Notes: a model not told the origin generated them from the sequence alone. A stretch of 64,000 bases of DNA from Peromyscus leucopus (GCF_004664715.2 NC_051071.1:8645231-8709230); one strand, 5' to 3'; counted from the stretch's first letter, positions 34,230 to 45,992 are shown. Numbers and translations are program-made.

Positions 34230-35640
34230 AATGAGCAGTATTGAGAATTTACTGGCTGTCAGGCTACCCTGGATACACAGGTTACTGGACAACTAGACAA
34301 TACTTCTTGCCCTTTGGAAGCTTGCATTTTAGTGCAGACAGGCAGGCAGTGACTATAACATGTAAATTATTAAGTAGATTAAGAGATAACAAAAAGGAAA
34401 TGGAAGGAATAAAAAAACAAGGTAAGAGACATCTGCCAGGCAGGAGGTAGATAAGTTGAACTGTACAGAAATAAAGGTGAGGAAAGGCTAGAACGCAGGA
34501 AGGGAGCCAAGTCCATGGACTGAAGACAGCCTTAGTCAACATGAACAGATGAGCAAAGGCCCAAAGTCAATGACATTTAGCATACTGGATATGTGGGCTT
34601 TGAGTTCCTGCATCATGAAGGAACTGTAGAATATCTTAGGGGACTACTGATTTTTAATCTGAGAAAAAGGTATAGTTTTGAGCTTTGAGCAAGAAAGAGT
34701 CATGGCCAGACCTTATTTTTAAAAAGGTCAGTATTGCTTCCAAGTTGAAGTGTGTAGTGTTTAGAGTAATGATACAGGCGCTTCTTCAACACATTTATAA
34801 TCTTAGAATTCATGTTGTAGGCTTGCTCCAGGAAAGGGGCATAGACAAATGTCATATTTTGTAACTATCTTGAAGGTAGAGTGAAACAAATTTCTTTCCG
34901 GACAGGGCATGGAGTGTGACAGTGGCGGAAAATAGTCAAATAACTTCAGGGTTTGGGCTTGAGCAACTGTGGTGTTAGTGTCACTGTCCATAGGAAGAAA
35001 TGCTCGTTCAGCATGGATTTGTTGAGCTTGATGGGTAATTCAGCTGTTTCCAAGGAGGCAGAGTCAAGCCTGAGAGTGTGGAGAAGTGAAGCCCATGCTG
35101 GAGCTGTGGGCTGGGGAACCGAGAAGCCCATGCTGGAGCTGTGGGCTGGGGAACCGAGAAGCCCATGCTGGAGCTGTAGGCTGGGGAACCGAGAAGCGGC
35201 AGGTGGGATTTGAAGTTATGAGTCTGATGATGATCATCAGAGGGTGGGTAATGATTTGGAGAAGTGAGTCACCAGAACACCCTATCATTGAGAAGTCAAA
35301 TGGAAGAGAAGGAGCCAGGCAAGCAGACTGAGAAGAAATGCCCAAGGAACAGTGGATAAGAATGATTCCTGGGTGAAATGATACCAGTGGATGGTGCCTC
35401 CTGAGGACTCATTTGGCCAGTGGATGAGGCAATTTGGAAATAATTTGAGAATTTGATAGGAACAGTTTCAGTTGAATGGTGGGGTAAAAGCTTGACTACA
35501 ATATGTTCAAAGCTGGAGAAAAAAACCAAAACAAAGTACTCATGCAAAACCGTTTTGATATATTTTTTGTTGAGAAAAGGGATCAAAAATTGGAATGATA
35601 TTTGGCAAAAGCAGTGCGCTCAGGAAGGTGATAGGCTGGT
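34230..35640 (-). mobile_element. Long L2 LINE fragment, antisense
   Basis: Going left to right the block reads backwards through L2. It starts in the 3' part (GAGCAAAGGCCCAAAGTCAA, then GGTCAGTATTGCTT) and reaches the reverse-transcriptase region near 35460-35510. There the minus strand translates as PHHSTET, the conserved SGFRP-HSTET motif of CR1/L2 reverse transcriptases. Several frameshifts are present and it is long dead. A 35-bp minisatellite sits inside it at 35088-35192. Confidence 0.72.
35088..35192 (+). repeat. 35-bp minisatellite, three copies
   Basis: Three tandem 35-bp units starting GAAGCCCATGCTGGAGCTGT lie at 35088, 35123 and 35158, with one substitution among them (GTGGG to GTAGG), and a five-base start of a fourth. 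The unit is GC-rich inside an AT-rich L2. Confidence 0.97.
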
Positions 35641-36497
35641 AAGTATATCTCTTTGAGGGAAAATAGAATTCTGTTTTGTGGCTTTTGTCAATACCAGTAG
35701 CATAAATTCCCTGTGGTAATGGCCAATTTCTCTGAATGCAGAGTTAAAAGGATACATGCACATAGGCTCTTGAAAGCTGATGTGAGCCATGGCTAGGTCA
35801 ACAGTTTTGTTTCAGATGAAAGGGAGGAGACAGATAATTTGCATATCCCCAAAGAACTAATCCACAGAGATCTAAAACTCAGGACACAGGTAAGAAAGGT
35901 GAGGGTGCTGTATTAAACCTTGTAGAGTGGCGAGAACTGGGATTGCACAGACAAGTGTAAGGACTGTCTTAAAGACAGTTTAGTTCATTCATATTTACAT
36001 GCCAAGCCAAAGCATGCAGTAGAGAATCTCCTGGTTGCTTTTGTCATGGGAATATCAGTGTTTATTTGCATGGAAAAGCCACCTGCTAAAAATGGTAAAG
36101 TTCAAAATAAGTGAGGAGCACAGAGTGGTTTCTCAGAAACCATGGGGCTGAGTGAAGTTAAGCCTCATGAGAGAACTTATTTCTTGATCTTATGTCTTCT
36201 GCTTTAATAGTTGATGCTCTTTCCTCCATTTTCATTGGCCTGATTTTAACCTCCTTGTTCATGTGTCAAATAGAGAGAAATACTTGGCATATAAAAGCAT
36301 CTATTAGTATATAAGTCTCCATGGCTGGTTCTGTCAGCTTAATCAGTAGGAGAAGCCACTGGACATTTACCAGGTGATGTTTGTTCTATGGCTTAAGGGC
36401 TTATTATCTAAGCATGATGGAGCTATGGACAAAAGATGGATAATTCAACAAGTTCATTAACAGTTTGAAAAAAGTGTTAAGTGGGTAGACTGTATAT
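35641..36497. other. Non-coding, nothing recognised
   Basis: Could be further degraded L2, not supportable by eye. Confidence 0.45.
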
Positions 36498-36660
36498 CAC
36501 TCATTTATTTTTCCATTTATTAGGTCATTGAACACTAGTAATGACTACCTTGTACCAAGTATTGTGGTATGCAATGCAGATAGAAGATGTGCAAAAAATG
36601 GTCTCTTTTCCTATTTTACAGATATTTCTGTTTTCTTAAAATGTTTACAGTCCTCACCAT
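36498..36660 (-). mobile_element. L2 3'-end fragment, antisense
   Basis: CATTTATTTTTCCATTTATT, then CATTGAACACTAGTAATGAC and ACCTTGTACCAAGTATTGTG, resembles the reversed L2 terminus ('ttgagcacctactgtgtgccaggcactg'). Confidence 0.55.
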
Positions 36661-37364
36661 CGTGAAAATGGCAGTAGCTACACAGAGCAGGTCAAATGTT
36701 GAGAGCATTTTGTACTATCCTTGAAGCAAATGTTAAGTCATTAGCCTCATGGCATCATGTACTCATAAAGCACAGTTAATATCATTTATTACCATTTAAT
36801 CTCCTATTAAAAATGAATTATTTTGGTAATATTTTACCATTAGTTTTATAGATTATTTAGTCTTTGTGAGAAAAGGTTCAAAAATTCATTGCTCTCATGT
36901 ACTGAAAAAGTTACGTTGTCTCATGCTGTTTGAAATAATTTGTTTGTGTTCTAAATTATTTTTGAATCACATAATCATCTATGTACATTGTTAAAGACTT
37001 AGACATTACAGGAGGGGATAAAATGAAAGTTAAAATTTCCCTCATTGTGCCCCCCACCGAAAAAAATCCTCTAAGTCTCACTGTGCAGAGAGAAATACTG
37101 CTGTCCAATTCTCATGCAGTCAGAGAAATGTGAATGTATATTTAACATATTCACATACACACATGTCTACATGGCCTTATCTTATGCATGAGAAACACTT
37201 GATGTTTGTTCTCCGAAATTATCTGCATGTTTGTACCATAAGAATATTTATGGAAGTGGGACAAGAAATACCTTAAATCCCAAGGACTTTCTCCCCAACA
37301 GACCTAAGGTAGAGAAGCTGGGTGACTGTAGAGATTTTTTTCCTGTAATAAAAATCCCATTTCA
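36661..37364. other. Non-coding, nothing recognised
   Basis: No features identified. Confidence 0.5.
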
Positions 37365-37490
37365 CTAACTGTGTTTCAGAAGGGTTAAACAACTTCTCTG
37401 TATTCTCTTAACTAGCAAATGGCACAAGTGAGATTCAAACCTACACACACATTCTTTTAGATTCTATGCTATACAGATGTTCTGGCTTCT
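37365..37490 (-). mobile_element. MIR SINE, antisense
   Basis: ACTGTGTTTCAGAAGGGTTA, AACAACTTCTCTGTATTCTC and AACTAGCAAATGGCACAAGT, then GAGATTCAAACC, follow the reversed MIR core ('gaggttaagtaacttgcccaaggtcacacagctagtaagtggcagagc'). Confidence 0.7.
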
Positions 37491-37863
37491 TAGAGAAGTA
37501 CAACCATGTTCTTCCCTTTTTTTAAAAAAAATAAAATATCTTTCCCTAAGCTTTCACAAACCTCTGTCATACTTTGCTCACCATGAAAATAACATAACTT
37601 GCTTCTTTTAACTTCTAAATTGCAATGCCTTCTAAGAGTGAAGATCTTGCCATTCCTGTCCCCACCTGAGTTGTTTAGGGGCTGGTTTGTTGAAAGATGA
37701 TTTTTCTCAGGGATTCTGAATATGAAAGTTGGCTGACAGATTCACTCACTTTCCTACAAGCACAGCAGCGAGTGACCTTGGCAAGCAGGGCTGCATATTT
37801 AAAACATCATTTAAACAAAATATGGCAGATAATTTCTCTGTTGCTTCTCACTTGAGACCCAGA

Positions 37864-37865
<2 letters not shown>

Positions 37866-37900
<35 letters not shown>
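37866..37900 (+). repeat. (TG)n microsatellite
   Basis: About 17 uninterrupted TG units. Confidence 0.97.
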
Positions 37901-37902
<2 letters not shown>

Positions 37903-38336
37903 TTTCAGAAAAGAGTGTCTTGTGATTCCAAGACAGAAAAATAATGCCTTACTTCAATAATAATTTTGTAATTCCAATGTAGCTAAGGGGAAGGAAGGCA
38001 GGGTATGTGTGTATTTTTAGTAGTTTGAGAATATGAGCCTTTGTGTTCTCTCCCATCGATTATGGAAATCTTCAGAAGTCATTATGAGTAAATAGTATTT
38101 GTTTCCCCAGAAATCACACATGTGTTCTGTTTTTAATTATAGTTGTGTTTTGTGTTGGGTTTCCTTCAGATCAGACACTGGGAAACAGCCTTCTTATAGC
38201 TATCGCATGATAACACCACCTTAATAGTTAGCGATTGGAATACTGATTTGAAACTATAAAAATGAAAACCAGCACATATTTCTGCAGTAATGTGGGGAGT
38301 GGAAATATCCACCAGCTCGCATAGCAGTGTGTAAGG
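37901..38336. other. Non-coding, nothing recognised
   Basis: No features identified. Confidence 0.5.
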
Positions 38337-38408
38337 GTGGCTCACCAGGTCACGTGACCAGTGGGTGAGGTCAGCTCACCAGGTCACGTGACCAGTGGGT
38401 AAGGTCAG
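38337..38408 (+). promoter_or_regulatory. Two tandem palindromic E-boxes (34-bp duplication)
   Basis: A 34-bp unit is repeated twice (CTCACCAGG starts at 38341 and 38375). Each copy contains the perfect 12-bp palindrome GGTCACGTGACC, whose core GTCACGTGAC is the CLEAR-type motif bound by TFEB/TFE3/MITF and also suits USF. Two sites on the same helical face region about 34 bp apart could bind cooperatively. The sequence match is direct. Function is inference. Confidence 0.6.
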
Positions 38409-38519
38409 CTTGCTTACTGCCCTTGCATTTGTTTCTTCTCTTGCATTTTACTTTCCTCAAACCCCACCGTTTCATGAGAAGGTGCCATACAGACTGGACA
38501 GCGGTGGTCATGGTACCAT

Positions 38520-38987
38520 AGAGAGTGTACCACGTGCAGACATCACTCCATGGAGCATGTTCCACATGGACACAGCAATGCTACTCTGTGGAGAGTGTTC
38601 CATATGGACACAGCGATGCTACTCTGTGGAGAGTGTTCCACATGGACACAGCAATGTTACTCTGTGGAGAGTGTTCCATATGGACACAGCAGTGTTACTC
38701 TGTGGAGAGTGTTCCACATGGACACAGCAGTGTTACTCTGTGGAGAATGTTCCACATGGACACAGCGATGCTACTCTGTGGAGAGTGTTCCACATGGACA
38801 CAGCGATGCTACTCTGTGGAGAGTGTTCCACATGGACACAGCGATGCTACTCTGTGGAGAGTGTTCCACACTCAGACAGCAGTGTTACTCTGTGGAGAGT
38901 GTTCCACATGCAGAGAGAAACACTACTCTGGAGAATGTTCCACATGGAGACAGTAATGCTACTCAGTGGAGAGTGTACCACACTCAG
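38520..38987 (+). repeat. 38-bp minisatellite, about 12 copies
   Basis: The unit CTCTGTGGAGAGTGTTCCAC plus ATGGACACAGCGATGCTA recurs every 38 bases (for example at 38584 and 38622). Internal units differ by one or a few bases (AAT, GAT and AGT variants after CAGC) and the outer units are more diverged. No stop codon occurs in any forward frame across the array. Since 38 is not a multiple of 3, all three frames read the same 38-residue peptide repeat in rotation (SVESVPHGHS, then LWRVFHMDTAMLL, then ECSTWTQ). I see no promoter, splice signal or conserved start to support translation. Confidence 0.95.
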
Positions 38988-39670
38988 TAATGCAAGGATT
39001 GAACATATGCACAAAAGAACAAAGCATTAAGGATCAATCATTGGAAAAATTTAGTCTAGTTTCCCTTTCCCATTTAATTTCCGTTCTGCAGGATCTTCAG
39101 GCGTTCTGAATAGCAGCTAGGTTCCCTTTTACTCTCTCAGTGTATCCTTTAGTTCCCTCAAGAACTCAGTTCAAGAAGTTTTATCTCTAGTTTTTTTTCT
39201 TTAAAACTTAAGCCACATGGCATTGACTAGACAAAATGAGATTATAAATACCATAGACTATTGTACAGGTATTTACAACCCTGTAGGTATATGCCACATC
39301 TGTAAAATTTATAGATGTGAAGTTCTACATGCCTAAGGGTAGCTATGCATTTCAGTAATTGAAATGTATGTGTAAATGAAATGTATGTATGATGTCTATT
39401 AAAATGACTAAATTAGTGGTGTTACTGATTGAACACACACAGTCATTAATATATATTTACTCTTATTTTGATTATAATCAATTTTAGGAACAAATTGCAA
39501 TAGCATTTGACAACTTTAATTAGACTCCTCCTAGTACGGGTAATGTTCCTGGGAAAACTGTTTCCTATTGCAGTCATTGCAAAGATTTTGTTTACACTCA
39601 GCTTTTCAGTGGCCATTTTATCATCGAAATTCCCTAATCCACATTTGGATGGTTGAAGAGAAGAATATTA
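38988..39670. other. Non-coding, nothing recognised
   Basis: AT-rich, no features identified. Confidence 0.5.
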
Positions 39671-39850
39671 AGATTTATTTTTATTTTTAATTTTTTTTGT
39701 GTGTATGTGTGTGTGCATGCACTCAAAGGACACTGAATTCCTTGGAGCTGGAGTGACAGGTGGTTGTGAGTTGCTCATGGGTTCTGGGGTCTGGATTCCA
39801 GTCCTCTGAAAGAGCAGCCAGCTCTAAGTGCTGAGCCATGTCTAGAGCCC
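39671..39850 (-). mobile_element. B3 SINE, antisense
   Basis: Left AAGATTTATTTTTATTTTTA tail, a GTGTGTATGTGTGTGTGCAT linker, GGAGCTGGAGTGACAGGTGG, TTGTGAGTTGCTCATGGGTT and a reversed tRNA-like head ending GCTGAGCCATGTCTAGAGCC. Confidence 0.87.
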
Positions 39851-42800
39851 CAAGAGAGAATCACTAAACAGTCTTGTGCAAATATTTTGATCAGCATAAT
39901 TAACAAGTCCTAGTTGAAGCAAATGCACACTTGAACCAAAGAAAAATCTCTCTCTCCTTTATTTCTTTTTCATTGTTTTCTCAAGTAGAGCAAGCAGAAA
40001 AAAAAATGTAAGGGCTGGCATAAAAACAATATTGACCAAAAGATTCTTTGTATCATTTTAAATGCCTTTCTTGTACCACTGTTATCTGACTCAATTTAAT
40101 TATATAATGTCTTGACCAATCTTGCAGCTGAGACAAAAAATAAATAAAATTAATTGAAATCGAAGCAGTTTTCAGATTTACTAGGTTTTAAGTGAAATGA
40201 AATAATTCTAAGTCTACTCAGAACAAATGCTGTATATTAGATGATACTTACTTTTATGAAGTATGTATTAACTAATAAATGCTCCATAATGCTTTCTGCT
40301 TACTTACTACAAGAGTCTGTGCTGCCTACTTGTGGAGTGAGTGGCTATACAGTCAACAGTATTGACAGCCTGGCCTAAAAAGTTAACATTCAAGAAAAAA
40401 AAAAATACTTGAAATAGTCTTAACAATTAGGACAGGAGGAAAAAGAAAGTGCTGGAAAATCTGAGTTATAATTTAAAATATCATAAAGACCTCTTTTTTA
40501 TTTGAAAATATATAAGCAAGTTAACTAATATAATTATGTTCTGAAAGTATGCCAAAACAATAAAAAAAGACAAAGCTCCAAAGCATGCAAAGGCCCTCTG
40601 GAGGGTACTTACTGAGCAGGGCTGCTCTCACTAGCCTGCAGAGAGCATAGGGAGCTACTCCCAGTAGACAAGGAATTCAGGGTCTTAGAGTGGAGGTAAC
40701 TGATGCACATTCTACTTGGATAATCTGATCTGAACAACAGCATGGGATTCACATCCAACAAGTGGCTAAGAATAAGCTGATGTGTTGAACCATCGTGTGT
40801 GACCTTGAAGTGGAGGAGGAGAAACAGGAAGGAAGTGACATGTTTCACAGGAGGCATTGATAGGTTCAACACCTTCCTTTACATTACAGACTGCCTGATA
40901 TTGGACAGATGCTTTTCTCAACATCAAAAATATCTTCATCTTATGAATTACAAATACTTCTTGAAAAAATTAAATGTTACAGGTAAAAAGACTATCTCAT
41001 AACCAACCATTGTATTTTAATATTATTTCATATGTTAAAACTTATCTAGAACACTAAAATTCTATATGTGCATTGTATTTCACATAAAGTAACACATTTC
41101 TATAAGTCCACATTTTAATGTATATATATATGCATTTACATTTTAGTTTTATAAACTAAATATACATGTTAAATGTGTATGTATTCAGAATTGGTCTGTG
41201 TTCCATTGTCTAAATGCATCATAATTAAGTAAGCCAGCTAAATGTAATTTTAACTAAGTAAGTTTACATTGACTCCATTAAAAACATTTTTATTAGCTTT
41301 GTCTTAATCATGATTTTTGTGATCTATAACCTCCATCCCTCCATTATCCTGATTAACTAAATATTGATGTATATTATTAGGAAACTTCACAGAATGCAGC
41401 ATTGAAAACAAATTTTGAAGGTAAAGTACAAGTCAAAATGGATCTATTTCTGGCGTCAGGATGTAGATGTTGTTTGAATTAACAAAAACAGTTTTATACT
41501 AAACATACACTAAACAGAATAAACCTGGAAGATGCTACATGGCTCATGATTTGTTTTGTAAATTTGTTACATATTTTTAAAGGCACACAGATGCTGAGTG
41601 ACAATAACTCACAAGACATTTATAGGAAATCCAGCAAAGATTGCAACAAGGGTGACCATCAGTTTACCTGGGGAAACATATTTAATTTAATGACTGTATC
41701 TTTAAGCTGATGAAAGGAAAAACTAATGTTCTCAAGAGATGGTTAATAATTTTCATGTTTATTTTCCCATTTCACACTTTTTAGACCAAAGCCTACCCTA
41801 TGCTGTGATTCTGCTCTTGGTTTAAATATCACACAATTGATAACTTAGAACCCAACTGTGGTTTCCCGAGCTCACTTTCCTTTTAAAGCTCATTCAGCCT
41901 TACGAATCCCTTGTCCATTCTTATAGGGTTGGATTCTTACTAGGTTGTGTTTTTTTTATTAATTTCCTTCCTTCAGTTCAGTGAAGTCTGAAGCACTGAC
42001 TATGGATTGCTCTTGCTTTTCTGTCCACTATTGACAATTTTTCATGGTAGTAATTTTTTTCTCTGGATGACATTGAAGGATAAATGCCCAGGAAGTATTC
42101 CACATCTTCATATTGTTTTCACTCTAGAAACTACTGCCGCATTTACTTAATCCCACAATTTTGATAAATTTGGTTGTTGGCTGCCTCCTTTATCATTCTA
42201 TAGTGTAATACACATTGATACATCTGTACTCTGTTTACATGCATGTGTACACAGAGAAGAGGGTTCATTTAAACTTATAAAAAGACAATTGTGTCCTGTA
42301 ACAGTAATGAAATTCTAGTTTCATTTAGATTAGAGTTAGTTTTCATTGTTTGTTTATTTAGTCATCCTTTCCATGGCTATTTGGATCCTTTTTTCCATTG
42401 CTGACAAATTACACATAAATGCCAACTGTATGAGCAAGCTATTTTGAATTTTTTTTAATTGTGTGTTTGGAACTTAAAAAATGGTTACAATGATTTCCAA
42501 ATCATTCCTTTTCTGTGAGCTTTAGTAAGCATAACAACATAATATTGGGAGATATATATATTTCAAGGCTCTGATTCATAATATAGATTGTAATTTAATA
42601 GAAAATTTAATTTTGTTAGAGATACACTGAATATTTGATAGATGTCCTGAAGACAAATGTTGTGTACTGAAAAGAGAGTCCTAGTTTAGCAAAGATTAAG
42701 ACAGAGCCGGATCCCCTGCCTATTAGTTGTGAGCTGAGCGGATTAGAAGGGTGCATCCATTCCTTCAGGGAAGTCTAACTGGTACGATGTCATTTACTTT

Positions 42801-43683
42801 GGATTTTCAATATCTTTTGGTTACTTCATCTCCTAAAAGGATAACTTGGAAAGTAAATTGCAAAAACAGCCATATTAGACCCTCCTGATGAAGAATTAGA
42901 AAAACAGATCAATATAAGCTGAAGTGTGTATTTTTCTAAATCAGTATTAGCATGACAACCAAGACATGATTTATATGCTTAAAATACAAATTAATCATCA
43001 GTGGAGTTCTTATATCATTCTTTGCAGTTAAAATATTTAGGAGCTATAATACCGTGGTGGGAGTGTTTCATGCTACCTTGTGACCTCACCATTTTAGAAT
43101 TTGGTCACTCTATTGCTCTGGCAAGGGGGGGGTGTCCTGCCTGAAAATCATTGGGATTTGCAAGTTTTCATATTAAACAGCTTCCAATGAATCTAGGAAT
43201 TATGAGGTGCATTTAGCTAGTGTCCTGTGAGCTGAAAGGCATTTCTAAGTACCCGAATGTCCTTCTGATATGTGGAATGTACAGTGTATGGGGCAGATAT
43301 ACGCCCTCACCCCATAATCCTTCAGTTCTTCTCTTTCTTCTGGGTAACAAGTCTCTAATGTGAGTGTACTGAGACTCCTATCCATTTTATATACTGTACT
43401 GAACAGCCATTAAGTTGGAAGAAATATGTTTTTTCTTCCTGATTCAGAGGCAATTTAAATTGGTACCCCAGAGGTAAAAGAATAGAGTTCCCCACCCAGT
43501 GCTCAGGCTGAAGGGATTTTTTTTTTTAAAATAAACATAAGAACAGGATTTTTCCTTTTTCAAAGTTTGTGAATACAGTTATTATGAAAACACTTTCTTA
43601 GTGTAGTTGCTTTTAAAATTTATGCATCTTAAAATATTCTGATTTTTGTGGATGCATATTAAATATTGACTGAGTTTGGAGGG
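39851..43683. other. Non-coding AT-rich intronic stretch, nothing recognised
   Basis: The longest stretch without a recognised repeat (3.8 kb). No open frame with coding character. Lack of young repeats is consistent with either chance or constraint. Confidence 0.55.
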
Positions 43684-43725
43684 GTGTGTGTGTGTGTGCG
43701 CGTGCGCGTGCGCGTGCGCGTGCGT

Positions 43726-43775
<50 letters not shown>
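43684..43775 (+). repeat. Complex (TG)n(CGTG)n(TG)n microsatellite
   Basis: GTGTGT, then repeated GCGCGT and GCGTGT units, then about 20 TG. It is strictly alternating purine-pyrimidine over 90 bases with many CG steps. Confidence 0.97.
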
Positions 43776-43777
<2 letters not shown>

Positions 43778-45301
43778 TTTGGGGCCTATTGTAGTATAAT
43801 AAATAGTGAGCCTCCATATAAATAGAAGGAATAAAGAATTAGAACATTCAGGCCAACATTTTCGTTACTGAGGTAGAGGAATTCGTTTCCAATGTGGTTT
43901 CAGGTTGATGTATGGGGGTTATAACAAGTTTTTATTTCACTTTTTGAGGACTGTATGTTTTTCACTTTACAAGTTAAAAATTTGGTCTTTTACCAACTCT
44001 CTGCACACTTGGCCGATGATCTCAGAGTCAGTCTGCAGGTACATACTTTGCATGTGCACATGGGCTGACAGAACCAAGCAGTCACAGAATTCCCTTACAG
44101 CTGTCAAGAGCCGTGGTTTTATAAACGTTGAGAGTGAAAGAGTTTGCCTTAACAGCCTATGACTGAAGAGGAGTTAGCAGAATTTCTCTGAAATTCAGAT
44201 TCGTTTTCAGAAATAATTCTAATCTTGCCTTAGCACAGCACTTCCTAACATCCTGCCATGAACCTATGCAGCTGCCTAAAGTAGATGTGCTCCTTCTGGA
44301 TTTTGCTGCGTAGATACAAAGACCAGTGCCAAATACTTACAATTGAATTGTGCTTGTGTTAGAAACTGGATTGATAAAATGAATGACTATATCTTGTAGG
44401 TTAAGATTTGAGTTCTGCGATTACAATTGTAGTTGCTACAAATTACCTGAAGACCTTTTCATATTGCATTTCTTATAGCTGCATTTCACAACTGCTCTAA
44501 TATAAAATTCTATACAAAAATTGTTTGATATTAATAGCAATCATTAACAACTTGATAGATTCTTGTTAAGTATATTTGCAATACATTTAATCTTATTAAA
44601 CTCAGCCTTGAGTTGTTTCTTCCAAATATTAAAGGTCTTTATGAAGCTAGCAATATAAAGAAGAGATTTCAACCATTTTCGGCCAAAAATTAGGTTTAGC
44701 TTAATGGATCAATTTTTTTCTTATTAAACTGCATCTGACCAGTGCCAAGTAATACATTCAGCATTGATCTTTGTCTCACCCTGCTGTAGCTTGCTTTCTC
44801 TTTATGTACATGAAAAATAAGGTGCTGGGAGTGAAAACAATGCCTGTATAATACAAATATAGAATTTTTCTCAGACCTGCATTCGGTTCATCATTTCACT
44901 TTGTTATTAATGCCTTGCCTGCTGCTTTGCAGAAATGTGTTTTTAAAAAGCACATTTGTTTCCATAAAGAATGCCTTCTTCTGGTGTAATTATAAAAAAC
45001 ATACACTATATACTGGAGTACATCAATTGTTTCAGGGCCATGAACAAAATGTATGAGCCCTGCTCATGTGTGCAAACAGCCTATTGAAAATGTGGGGCCC
45101 TCTGGGGACCTGACCCATTACCCCCAGGGATCTGAAGTCCACTGATGAGAACTAGGGCTCCATTTTGTACTTTTAGTTTTCTTTCAGTAAAAAATAGAAA
45201 GATAAATGAAAAAAAATGGGAACAGACTTTATTAGATGCAGCATGTGTACACACAAGAAATTGAAGTGGTGACAGTGCCTTGAAGTCCTGTCTTTGGGAC
45301 A
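43776..45301. other. Non-coding, nothing recognised
   Basis: No features identified. Confidence 0.5.
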
Positions 45302-45394
45302 CTCACAGTCTCAACAGTGGTCCTCAGCCTCTTCATTCCCTCTTGCCTTTCTGCCTCTCTGGCACAATCTACTAGCTCTTCAGGAAGATCTCTT
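45302..45394. repeat. Paired repeat of unknown family, copy 1
   Basis: The block aligns with 46737-46825 at roughly 85-90% identity by eye, including a shared CAGTCTCAACAGTGGTCCTC. It is CT-rich and lies against a sense L2. Origin unknown. Confidence 0.8.
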
Positions 45395-45414
45395 ACCATT
45401 GCTTCAGCTTGTAA

Positions 45415-45705
45415 CATCCTCCTTAAGGCTTTCATTGGTTCCTCATTGTCACTTTAAGTACAGAATTGCTTCTCTACACCTGGCATCTAAAACTCTGGGT
45501 AACTCTGGCCTTCCATTTGTCTGTTTTGCCCCATGCATTTCCACATACACACCTTGGCGCTTCTTTCACCACACTTTTTTCAACCCCTGCTTAAACTGGC
45601 CCTCCACCTGCTTTCTCTTTCTGCCCGTTCAATTCCCGCTAATCCTTCAAGTCCCAATTTCATATGTTTGCATTGCTTTGAAAGGTAACTTTTCTACTCC
45701 GCAGA
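45415..45705 (+). mobile_element. L2 LINE fragment, sense
   Basis: TTTCATTGGTTCCTCATTGT, then CTACACCTGGCATCTAAAAC and AATCCTTCAAGTCCCAATTT, resembles the L2 order 'cattggctccccattg', 'cctggcattcaaggccc' and 'ccttcaggtctcagctcaaat'. Confidence 0.7.
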
Positions 45706-45719
45706 AAATGGCCTTTGAG

Positions 45720-45885
45720 AGAAAAAGTAGGCTTTGGAGTCCAACAAATTTATTTGAATACACAAGAGACTAGCTGCATGACCTTGGACAATTCAGTTAA
45801 CCCCAATTTTGTAGTCTCATGTTCTACAGCAGATTGTAATGTAATTTTATGTGATGAGATTGTAATGTTAATTCTGTATGGCTGT
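45720..45885 (+). mobile_element. MIR SINE, sense
   Basis: GTAGGCTTTGGAGTCCAACA, then GACTAGCTGCATGACCTTGG and ACAATTCAGTTAACC, is the MIR core ('ggctttggagtcagac' then 'tagctgtgtgaccttgggcaagttacttaacc'). Confidence 0.8.
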
Positions 45886-45916
45886 GAGAATCTCTCTCTG
45901 TCTCTGTCACCCTTCT

Positions 45917-45950
45917 CTGTGTGTGTGTGTGTGTGTGTGTGTCTGTCTGT

Positions 45951-45992
<42 letters not shown>
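45917..45992 (+). repeat. Compound (TG)n-(TC)n-(CA)n microsatellite
   Basis: About 13 TG, a TCTGTCTGTTTC joint, about 11 TC, then about 10 CA. The TG and CA arms are complementary on the same strand. Confidence 0.96.

Noticed and set aside
38395..39030. 211-codon frame as a repeat-protein gene
   Set aside because: It is one of three equivalent frames through the 38-bp minisatellite. No promoter, splice signals or conserved start is visible.
45232..45435. Minus-strand protein (67 codons) as a real gene
   Set aside because: Its N-terminal part is antisense to a sense L2 fragment, so the frame is composite. Only the small paired block is kept as a finding.
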